A DNA stretch of 21,149 nt from Bacteroidales bacterium. Lineage in GTDB: Bacteria > Bacteroidota > Bacteroidia > Bacteroidales > UBA932. Below the pieces are notes generated by a model. The model was not told the origin of the DNA. It worked only from the letters and a program-made list of their open reading frames with translations, and did no database searches. The first letter of the stretch is position 1, and each line of letters starts with the position of its first letter. The position numbers and the translations under genes were made by a program. Positions 1-6,427 of this stretch are shown one piece after another. The DNA lies in contig VSOK01000044.1 of NCBI GenBank assembly GCA_009774765.1, forward strand, positions 1 to 21,149. The letters run 5' to 3'.

Positions 1-343
1 AACGGAGGAGCTGTTTATGGAGACATATAATTTTCTGAAGGACAGGATAAGACCGGCCTTCATCCATATATTTCCAGATTCGCGCAGAGCAGGTACTCCT
101 GCCGCATCCAGAAAGGACCAGGTACAGGATTCGATAAAGACTGAAAGGGTCGGAAGGCTCGAGAAGCTGTGTGCGGAACTGCACAATGAATTCATTTCCT
201 CAAACAAGGGAGTCAAAGAGAAAGTCCTGTTTGAAAGTTCCGACCACAACGGGAAGATGTTCGGATATACAGGCAACTATATCAGGATCGAACGTCCATA
301 CAACGAGAAGGAAGTCGGACAGATAACTGATGTAATCATTTAG
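1..343 (+). CDS. mtaB: tRNA methylthiotransferase MtaB-like, 3' end only (5'-truncated by window)
   Basis: C-terminal part of a radical-SAM methylthiotransferase of the MiaB/MtaB family. MtaB adds a methylthio group to N6-threonylcarbamoyl-adenosine at position 37 of tRNAs. The frame is open from base 2, reading TEELFMETYNFLK into IHIFPDSRRAGTPAA. This matches the family stretch (G-E-T-E-E ... H-V-F-x-Y-S-x-R-x-G-T-x-A) that closes the radical-SAM barrel. It is followed by the helical linker and a short TRAM-like end (VLFE ... GYTGNYIRIE). The radical-SAM Cx3Cx2C motif lies upstream, outside the window, so the ATG at 17 is internal and not the start. The next gene begins 25 bp downstream on the same strand, suggesting co-transcription. 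The assignment to MtaB over MiaB/RimO rests on the RxGTPAA region and the short tail. Confidence 0.82.
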   Translation, partial: TEELFMETYNFLKDRIRPAFIHIFPDSRRAGTPAASRKDQVQDSIKTERVGRLEKLCAELHNEFISSNKGVKEKVLFESSDHNGKMFGYTGNYIRIERPYNEKEVGQITDVII

Positions 344-368
344 ACGCAGACGGTCAGACAAGGATATT

Positions 369-1229
369 ATGGATAAGGCAAAACTTACATTTCTCGGTAC
401 AGGTACATCACAGGGCATCCCTATGATAGGCTGCAGATGTGACGTATGCCTTTCGGCCGATCCTATGGACAAAAGGCTCAGGTCATCGGCATTTGTGGAG
501 TACGGAGGGCTGAATATCCTCGTGGATGCAGGTCCTGATTTCAGGTACCAGATGCTGCGCGCCGGAATATCCCATCTTGACGCCATCCTTCTGACCCACA
601 ACCACAAGGACCACACAGGAGGACTGGATGATGTGAGAGCGTTCAATTATATTGAAGGGCTGCCTGCTGAAATATACTGTGAGAAATATGTTGAAGAGTC
701 TCTAAAAAGGGAATATTCATACGCATTCGAACAGGACAAATACCCGGGAGCACCGGAATGGCATATCCATCATATAGACGACAAGCCTTTTGCCGTCCAG
801 CCGAACGACCATTCAGACAGGCTTATATGGGTATCAGGCAAAGGATATGAGCATATATATACAGAAAATAAAGATCTGCACCGTGACAAGCCACAGGCCA
901 CAATAATACCGATAAGAGGGATGCACGGCAATCTTCCGGTACTCGGCTACAGATTCGGTGACATCGCATACTGTACCGACATGAACTTCATTCCGGAGAG
1001 CGAATTTGCCAAGCTGGAAGGGCTTGACCATTTTGTGATAAACTGCGTCAAAAGAGGGAGGCATATCTCCCATTTCTCTTTGGAGGAAGCGATTGCAATA
1101 GCCCGTAGAACAGGTGCAAGGCATTGCTGGCTCACTCATCTGTCGCACAGGCTACCCTGCTATGAAGACCTTTGCAATGAACTTCCCGAGGGCATAAGGC
1201 CTGCCTACGACGGACTTGTAATCGAATGA
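369..1229 (+). CDS. MBL-fold metallo-hydrolase, PhnP-like
   Basis: A 286-aa cytoplasmic metallo-beta-lactamase-fold hydrolase. Residues 6-27 hold the LTFLGTGTSQGIP start and GCRCDVC, the extra cysteine cluster seen in PhnP-type phosphodiesterases. THNHKDH at 76-82 is the HxHxDH di-metal motif. Later metal ligands are likely in RGMHGN, YCTDMNF (Asp bridging the two metals) and the C-terminal LTHLSH. Length and motif order fit the family of putative phosphoribosyl cyclic phosphate phosphodiesterases and related enzymes common in Bacteroidota. The true substrate cannot be read from sequence. The ATG at 369 has AAGG six bases upstream and follows mtaB by 25 bp, so the two are probably one transcript. 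The gene ends 8 bp from the convergent oxidoreductase gene, with no clear hairpin between them. Confidence 0.85.
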   Translation: MDKAKLTFLGTGTSQGIPMIGCRCDVCLSADPMDKRLRSSAFVEYGGLNILVDAGPDFRYQMLRAGISHLDAILLTHNHKDHTGGLDDVRAFNYIEGLPAEIYCEKYVEESLKREYSYAFEQDKYPGAPEWHIHHIDDKPFAVQPNDHSDRLIWVSGKGYEHIYTENKDLHRDKPQATIIPIRGMHGNLPVLGYRFGDIAYCTDMNFIPESEFAKLEGLDHFVINCVKRGRHISHFSLEEAIAIARRTGARHCWLTHLSHRLPCYEDLCNELPEGIRPAYDGLVIE

Positions 1230-1237
1230 CGGAACTG

Positions 1238-2482
1238 TCAAATCTTAAGATGCTCGGGGAAGGACAGAGTCTTCTGCTGAAGTATGGCCTCGTCTCCGAG
1301 AAGACACAGGATTGAACCGTAATATGCCTCTTCAAGGACATGGTCAGGCTGACGTCCGGTAAGGATACTGTGGCAGAAAGCCTGAAGCATCTCTATGGAG
1401 CCGTCCCCTGCCGCATCCGGCATAATTGAGACTCCCGGATCGGAAGAAGCATTCTCTGCCGACCAGCTGGTACCTGCAAAGACTGAATTGCTGAAAATTC
1501 CCTGCTCAATGTCCCCGACAAGCTGACGTATTCCGCTGCGTGGTTTCGGGTCTTCCATATAAAGACGCCCATTGGCCAGGTCCACGGTAGCATCCTTGCA
1601 CATAATATATTCACCCATACCGAAATGCTTGTTGGATATGACAGACTCGAACGTCATATTGACCCCGTTCGGGAAAGTATAGATTGTGCTGACACTGTCA
1701 AAGACTTCCCTGCCGTCCTTCCAGTATATTATATTTCCGGTACCCATAACCTGAGACGGGAGCATACCCAATGCCCATGTACCGTTCTGAAGCTGATGGC
1801 AGGCAAGTTCGGTCATCAGACCTCTTGAATATTCCCTGTACAGACGCCAGTTGATATGCCTTTCATATTCAGGTGAAGGCACTTCCCTGCGCCAGTCATG
1901 GTTGCGGTACCAGTAGTTGCGTACATTAACCACAGGTCCGAATTCGCCGCTGCGGACAGCGTCCATTATCTTGATGTATTTCGTGTCGAACAGTCTCTGC
2001 TGCCCTACGAAGAATATTTTACCTGAAGCGCGTCCGCGGAGATACATATCCTTGCATTCTTCCATAGTATAGGCCATAGCTTTCTCGCAAAGCACATTCT
2101 TCCCTGCCGAGAACGCATCAAGGGCAACCCTGTAATGCAGATTGAGAGGAAGGGCTATGATGACCGCATCCACCTCCTTGTCTTCAAGAAGGCTCCGGTA
2201 ATCCTCGTACCGTCTTGCTCCGGGAGCGATACGCGCGGCAGCCTCCATACTCGGAGCATAGTTGTCACACAATGCGACAATCTCAGCCTGAGGAACATTC
2301 TTCAGGTTCTGCATGTGATACCGCCCACGCGATCCGGCACCTATGATTCCGAAACGTACACGGCCGTCACGGATTTCCTCCTGTCCTGCAGAAGTACATC
2401 CTTTGAGCCATGGAACCGATGACAGGGCAAGGGAGGCAACTCCAAGGTTGCCGAAACGTCTCATAAACTCTCTTCTATCCAT
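1238..2482 (-). CDS. Gfo/Idh/MocA-family oxidoreductase, exported (Tat-like lipoprotein)
   Basis: A 414-aa NAD(P)-dependent oxidoreductase. The N terminus (MDRREFMRRFG, then a hydrophobic stretch and LKGC at 26-29) resembles a twin-arginine signal ending in a lipobox, so the folded enzyme is probably exported and lipid-anchored. The Rossmann motif is FGIIGAGSRG (44-53). The family EKP motif reads EKA at 133-135: the catalytic lysine is kept and the proline replaced. A histidine in ELACHQLQ (H229) sits where the catalytic His of the family is expected. Last gene of the operon: its start overlaps the ApbE-like gene by 8 bp, so translational coupling is likely. With the DUF1080 protein and the second Gfo/Idh enzyme, a role in oxidising a sugar C3-hydroxyl, or reducing it back, is a reasonable inference. 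A GH109-type NAD-dependent glycosidase is an alternative. Confidence 0.85.
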   Translation of the reverse strand: MDRREFMRRFGNLGVASLALSSVPWLKGCTSAGQEEIRDGRVRFGIIGAGSRGRYHMQNLKNVPQAEIVALCDNYAPSMEAAARIAPGARRYEDYRSLLEDKEVDAVIIALPLNLHYRVALDAFSAGKNVLCEKAMAYTMEECKDMYLRGRASGKIFFVGQQRLFDTKYIKIMDAVRSGEFGPVVNVRNYWYRNHDWRREVPSPEYERHINWRLYREYSRGLMTELACHQLQNGTWALGMLPSQVMGTGNIIYWKDGREVFDSVSTIYTFPNGVNMTFESVISNKHFGMGEYIMCKDATVDLANGRLYMEDPKPRSGIRQLVGDIEQGIFSNSVFAGTSWSAENASSDPGVSIMPDAAGDGSIEMLQAFCHSILTGRQPDHVLEEAYYGSILCLLGDEAILQQKTLSFPEHLKI

Positions 2483-3284
2483 ATATCTGTTTTATTTCTT
2501 TGTAACAATAACCTTCAAATTCAGCGATAATACTGCTCCGCATCTCAGCCGGAGCCGAATACAGTGCGGTAGAAAGCACCTCACAGACAAATGCCGACCG
2601 TCCTTCAACCGCTATCATCCCGCTTCCTGAGACAACTCTGCGGTTTTTGGGATTGATTATATGGGCAGAACCGTCCGGTCTCAGCCCCGAAACAGAAAGC
2701 GAGGAGTCCCTCAGGATGAAATTGCCTTCACCGCGGGATGATGCGACCTTCCATCCGTCACCGAAAGGATGTGTCCCCATACCCGTCACGGAACTGTCCC
2801 CGAAATTGACAAGAACGTCTTTCACTCCTGCATTCTGAATCATTTTCCTTATATGGTCAAGGGCATAGCCCTTGCCGAACCCTCCCGCATCCAGCACGAT
2901 CCCCCCGTCAGCCAATGTAACGCTCCTTGAATCCGCATCAAGGGAATAAGCAGGAGAGATACTTTTTTCCGACAGGGATGAAATGTCAAAATATCCGTCA
3001 GTGCTCCTGCGGAAGACATCGCAGAACTGAAGCAGGGCAAATGTCTCATCATCCACCTGTACAGGACCTTTTGAGGAATTTATAGCCGCGAATACGCTTT
3101 CCGGGTCGTGGCGGTTCAAAATCTTTTCCGCATTCCCGATATATTTCCGTATGTCTTCCGCAAGACTCCTTGCCTGAGACTCTTCCACGTGCACCGCAAC
3201 CATCTCGAATACAGTGTGCATAGCCTCAAAAGAGGCGAATGCGACAGGCGCGTCACTGTTCCTTGTACTGTAGATGAATTCCAT
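2475..3284 (-). CDS. ApbE-like FAD:protein FMN transferase
   Basis: A 269-aa protein with the ApbE fold in order: FEAMHTVFE near the N terminus (family A-M-x-T-x-F-E), NRHDPESVFAAIN (family R-x-x-P-x-S-x-x-x-x-x-N), DGYFDISS (family G-x-F-D-x-S/T), LDAGGFGKGYALD (family D-x-G-G-x-x-K-G-Y-x-x-D), LVNFGDSS, SAHIINPK (family H-I-x-D-P) and EVLSTALYS (family D-A-L-S-T-A-L). Known members transfer FMN from FAD to a Thr/Ser of exported redox proteins, using Mg. The acidic residue before LSTAL is Glu, where Asp is usual. The ATG at 3284 is preferred because the open frame upstream to 3512 lies across the small membrane-protein gene and looks non-coding. With this start there is no signal peptide, although many ApbE proteins are exported. 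It starts 29 bp after the membrane-protein gene and overlaps the next oxidoreductase by 8 bp. No classic flavinylation target was seen in the window. Confidence 0.8.
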   Translation of the reverse strand: MEFIYSTRNSDAPVAFASFEAMHTVFEMVAVHVEESQARSLAEDIRKYIGNAEKILNRHDPESVFAAINSSKGPVQVDDETFALLQFCDVFRRSTDGYFDISSLSEKSISPAYSLDADSRSVTLADGGIVLDAGGFGKGYALDHIRKMIQNAGVKDVLVNFGDSSVTGMGTHPFGDGWKVASSRGEGNFILRDSSLSVSGLRPDGSAHIINPKNRRVVSGSGMIAVEGRSAFVCEVLSTALYSAPAEMRSSIIAEFEGYCYKEIKQIYG

Positions 3285-3313
3285 AGCGATCAGACTTTCA
3301 AGAGCAGGTATGG

Positions 3314-3556
3314 CTATCTGGACAATGACCTGAATATCCTGATGACCGCCAGGACGATCAGACGTACAATCCACTGGACTGCATATATCCCCAATGATAT
3401 GACAATCACATATCCTATCTGGGAAAAAAACTCCGTCCAGGGTCTGTGGTAGGTGACTATGGCATATACATTCATAAGACAGGCTGCAATAAAGCAGCCT
3501 GCGATTATCCATAGTTCACGTCTCTTTGCATTTGCAGTTATCAACGTATCTTTCAT
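3314..3556 (-). CDS. small two-helix membrane protein, unknown function
   Basis: An 80-aa protein not recognised as a named family. It has a short basic N-terminal tail (MKDTLITANAKRRE), a first hydrophobic helix (about 15-33, LWIIAGCFIAACLMNVYAI), a short loop with HRPWTEFF, a second long hydrophobic helix (about 46-71) and a basic end (RIFRSLSR). Positive charge at both ends predicts both termini in the cytoplasm. The ATG at 3556 is chosen over a TTG at 3595 that would add 13 residues. It lies between the Tat-exported oxidoreductase (45 bp away) and the ApbE-like gene (29 bp away), so it is clearly in the operon. A membrane anchor or electron-transfer partner for these enzymes is a guess from position; no heme-binding histidine pair or flavin motif is visible. 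Confidence 0.72.
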   Translation of the reverse strand: MKDTLITANAKRRELWIIAGCFIAACLMNVYAIVTYHRPWTEFFSQIGYVIVISLGIYAVQWIVRLIVLAVIRIFRSLSR

Positions 3557-3601
3557 ATCGTAATATTTAAGGGCCGGTCTTTCCCGGGACGGCAAAGATA
3601 A

Positions 3602-5044
3602 CTACAAATTATAGAATTTCTCCCATTCCTTGCGCGGAAGGGCACCCCACAGCAGCTGGTTTGCAAGAGGATTGTTTGTAATCTGCTTGGTCTGTCTGTC
3701 AAACAGGATACGCTCCCCTGTCCACTGGCTGATCACTCCGAGACAGAAAACCTGGCTGAGAGGACCCGCTATAGAGAAAGGAGAACGAGGTTTTTCCTTG
3801 CCCATTACAGAAAGAAGGAAATTGGCATAGTGGTTTGACGGACTCTCCGGCACCTCAGGAAGCCTGGACTCCCATTCCTTGGCCTTTTCATCAGGAATGA
3901 TAGAAAGAGTGCTTCCGTGCGAACCTCCCTTGAATGTCAGTTCCTTTGAATATATCTCTTTGCCCGGGTTGAGCTTGGCCGCCTGGATCTTGCCGCCTGC
4001 AACGGAAGGTATGTTAGGGTCAAGCTCCGAAACGCCATATCCTTCAGGGACGGCAGGAATATTGTCCAGACCGTCATACCAGGTAATGTCGACAGCCGGC
4101 ATACCCTGTCTTTCAGGGAAACGGAAAAGCAATGTCGATGACATCGGGTAGAAGAACCTGTTGTGGTCCTTGAGATAAAGAGGATTCACCTCCACAGGAA
4201 GTCCAAGATCGAGGAATTCGTGTACTGTATCCAGGATATGAGCTCCCCAGTCTCCCAGAGCACCCATTCCGAAGTCATACCAGCATCTCCACTGTCCGTT
4301 GTGGTAGTCGTGGTTGTATGCGTGCTCCTGTGCCGTACCGAGCCAGGTATCCCAATCAAGGGTTGACGGAACAGGCTCGGCCTTAGGATAATTCATCATC
4401 TTCGGATCCCATTTGTGCCAGCGGCGCACATTGTTCATGTGTGCGGTAACTTCTGTCACATCTTTGATTATTCCGGCTTCCTTCCAGGCCTTGAACTGGA
4501 AATAATTGCCTTCAGAGTGTCCCTGGTTGCCCATCTGAGTGACAACCCCGTACTTCTTCTCCGCCTGCATAAGCAGTTCGCACTCATAGAAAGTACGCGC
4601 CAGAGGCTTCTCCACATACACATGGATCCCGTGGCTCATCGCTTCCATACAGATAGGGAAATGGCTATGGTCCGGAGTAGCCACCATAACGGCATCTATC
4701 TTGGACGCCATCTCGTCAAAGAGCTTGCGGAAGTCCCTGTATTTAGGCACACCCGGAAACATAGCTTCTATCTCACGGGTATGTTTTGCTCCCATATCGA
4801 CATCGCACAGAGCGACTATATCGCAAAGTCCGGTATCACGGAATTGTTTTGACACCTCATTTCCGCGGTTTCCGATACCGATAAGGGCGACCTTGACCTT
4901 ATCGTTTGCACCTACTTTCTTTGGCTTCACCGCCGACGCCCCGGATTTTCCACGCCCCATCACCACCGACGGCATCAGGGCAGCACCTCCGAGCACTGCC
5001 GCGCTCTGCAGGAATCCCCTGCGTGACAACTTGTTATCCGACAT
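3602..5044 (-). CDS. Gfo/Idh/MocA-family oxidoreductase, Tat-exported
   Basis: A 480-aa oxidoreductase with a textbook twin-arginine signal (SRRGFLQSAAVLGGAALMP, residues 7-25), implying export of the folded, cofactor-loaded enzyme to the periplasm. The NAD(P)-binding motif is VALIGIGNRG (52-61). The catalytic EKP is at 145-147 and GDWGAH at 264-269 supplies the conserved Asp and His. Insertions rich in Trp/His (WHKWDP; HAYNHDYHNGQWRCWYDFG) are typical of the long secreted Bacteroidota/Planctomycetota branch that often neighbours DUF1080 genes. It follows the DUF1080 gene by 20 bp. Known enzymes of such clusters oxidise or reduce C3 of glycosides; that activity here is inferred from context. 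Substrate unknown. It is longer than its partner at 1238-2482 and keeps the intact EKP, so the two are probably not redundant. Confidence 0.88.
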   Translation of the reverse strand: MSDNKLSRRGFLQSAAVLGGAALMPSVVMGRGKSGASAVKPKKVGANDKVKVALIGIGNRGNEVSKQFRDTGLCDIVALCDVDMGAKHTREIEAMFPGVPKYRDFRKLFDEMASKIDAVMVATPDHSHFPICMEAMSHGIHVYVEKPLARTFYECELLMQAEKKYGVVTQMGNQGHSEGNYFQFKAWKEAGIIKDVTEVTAHMNNVRRWHKWDPKMMNYPKAEPVPSTLDWDTWLGTAQEHAYNHDYHNGQWRCWYDFGMGALGDWGAHILDTVHEFLDLGLPVEVNPLYLKDHNRFFYPMSSTLLFRFPERQGMPAVDITWYDGLDNIPAVPEGYGVSELDPNIPSVAGGKIQAAKLNPGKEIYSKELTFKGGSHGSTLSIIPDEKAKEWESRLPEVPESPSNHYANFLLSVMGKEKPRSPFSIAGPLSQVFCLGVISQWTGERILFDRQTKQITNNPLANQLLWGALPRKEWEKFYNL

Positions 5045-5064
5045 ATTGAGTCAATTTTAGATTA

Positions 5065-6396
5065 TTAGTCCAGTTCTTTGATTTTGATATTCTTGTAATA
5101 TACCTCATCCCCGTGGTCCTGGATAAGGATATGTCCCTTTTCAAAATTGCCGAAATTCACCCAGTTCTTATATTTGCTGTATGCCACAAGAGCATCCCAC
5201 TGGGCGGAATTGCGGTCATATTCAACGATTTTGACATCATTGAGCCAGTGCTCAACGTGATCACCGTTGACTATGACAGTAGCCTTGTTGAAGAATCCTT
5301 TGCGGAAAGGCTTGTCAGCCGGTGCCGGAATAAGGTCATACAATGATCCGAGAGTCCTGTTTCCTTTGACTCCGAGCTTCGCATCAGGATGTTTCTCATC
5401 ATCCAGAACCTGGAACTCACATCCTATGGCAGAACCTCCGGCCGCGCTGTTGATGTCAGGATTCACAAAATACTTGATGCCGCTGTTGGCCCCTTCAGTA
5501 ATCTTGAACTCTACGGAAAGTATGAAATTGCCATATTTTTCCTTTGTGATGATATCGCCTCCATTTCCGGACTCAGCACCGTCAGCCTTCTCCACAACAA
5601 GCATCCCGTCAGAGATATGCCATCCCTTGGAAGGGAACTCAGGAGACTTATGGCTGCGCCATCCGTCTGTAGTACGTCCGTCCCAGAGCAATTTCCAGCC
5701 CTCTTCTGCCTCACGCTCGGAAATAGTATTAGGGACACAGTTGTTCTGGGCGATACCGTTCTCCGGATATGCTTCATATTCAAGGTTTTCAGTCATAATA
5801 CGGATATCTTTCCAGTACACTTTGGAATCCTCAAGACCTTCATAATAGATTTCGTGCACCTGGAGGGCGATAAATCCTGAAGCATCCCTGTCGTCAAGCA
5901 CGTCAGCAGCAGGTACTCCATTGATCCAGGTACGCAGACGGCCTCCTATAGCCTCAATACGGAGCTTGTTCCAGTCACCGTGCACAAAAGCATCCTTTGC
6001 CGCAGGATTGACTGTCAGAGGATACAGCCATCCGAGACGTCCCTCATCATATATTCCTCCGGTCCAGGCCCTTGCGGAAGGATCCATTTCGTACTGGTAG
6101 CCGCGTACGCGTCCATCAATCACGTGACTTCTGAACTGCACTCCGGAATTGATGCGCTCATCCATCTTGAACAGCATTTCAAGTATGAAGTCACCGTATT
6201 CCTTCTCTGTCCTGAGGAAAGAATTCGGAGTGCCATATCTGCTGATTCCTTCGATCGCTCCGTTCTCGACACGGAATTCAGCATTGCCGATCTTCTTCCA
6301 TCCTTTCAGATTCTTTCCGTTGAACAGAGTCTGCCATTGTGCCTGTGCACTGAGTGTCACACAGAGTGCCACTGCAGCAATCAATATCTTTTTCAT
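5065..6396 (-). CDS. secreted tandem DUF1080 (3-keto-disaccharide hydrolase family) protein
   Basis: A 443-aa protein with a Sec signal peptide (MKKILIAAVALCVTLSAQA, cleavage near residue 19-20). It carries two concanavalin-like beta-sandwich domains of the DUF1080 family (PF06439). The first spans about 21-202, from TLFNGKNLKGW to VYWKDIRI. The second spans about 234-442, from KLLWDGRTTDGW to VYYKNIKIKEL. Each starts with the family's (L)F/W-x-G-x-x-x-x-G-W signature and ends with the Y-x-K/W-N/D-I strand. Both hold the inner N-S-G-(V/I) strand (NSGVQFRS 83-90; NSGIKYF 304-310) followed by a Y/F-E-(M/V) strand. The family is linked to cleavage of 3-keto-glycosides. The ATG at 6396 is used; a TTG three codons earlier is less likely. 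It lies 31 bp after the 665-aa gene and 20 bp before the Tat-exported oxidoreductase. Confidence 0.86.
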   Translation of the reverse strand: MKKILIAAVALCVTLSAQAQWQTLFNGKNLKGWKKIGNAEFRVENGAIEGISRYGTPNSFLRTEKEYGDFILEMLFKMDERINSGVQFRSHVIDGRVRGYQYEMDPSARAWTGGIYDEGRLGWLYPLTVNPAAKDAFVHGDWNKLRIEAIGGRLRTWINGVPAADVLDDRDASGFIALQVHEIYYEGLEDSKVYWKDIRIMTENLEYEAYPENGIAQNNCVPNTISEREAEEGWKLLWDGRTTDGWRSHKSPEFPSKGWHISDGMLVVEKADGAESGNGGDIITKEKYGNFILSVEFKITEGANSGIKYFVNPDINSAAGGSAIGCEFQVLDDEKHPDAKLGVKGNRTLGSLYDLIPAPADKPFRKGFFNKATVIVNGDHVEHWLNDVKIVEYDRNSAQWDALVAYSKYKNWVNFGNFEKGHILIQDHGDEVYYKNIKIKELD

Positions 6397-6427
6397 ATCT
6401 ATCAATTGAATTTATTGTAACCGTCCT

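Noticed and set aside
200..646. 148-aa open frame on the minus strand
   Set aside because: It overlaps two well-supported + strand genes (mtaB end and MBL hydrolase) and has no recognisable domain.
1230..1237. Terminator between the convergent MBL hydrolase and oxidoreductase genes
   Set aside because: The 8-bp gap and flanking coding ends show no convincing stem and T tract.
3285..3512. Longer start for the ApbE-like gene giving a 345-aa protein
   Set aside because: The extra 76 residues lie opposite the small membrane-protein gene in another frame, have low-quality composition, and the ApbE domain starts right after the ATG at 3284.
3557..3601. Possible hairpin (GCCG ... CGGC) between the Tat oxidoreductase and the small membrane protein
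   Set aside because: Only four perfect base pairs with a bulge and no T tract; too weak for a terminator in a 45-bp operon gap.
4701..5060. 119-aa + strand open frame opposite the Tat signal of the oxidoreductase
   Set aside because: It is a shadow of the minus-strand gene, whose Tat signal, Rossmann motif and length are clear.
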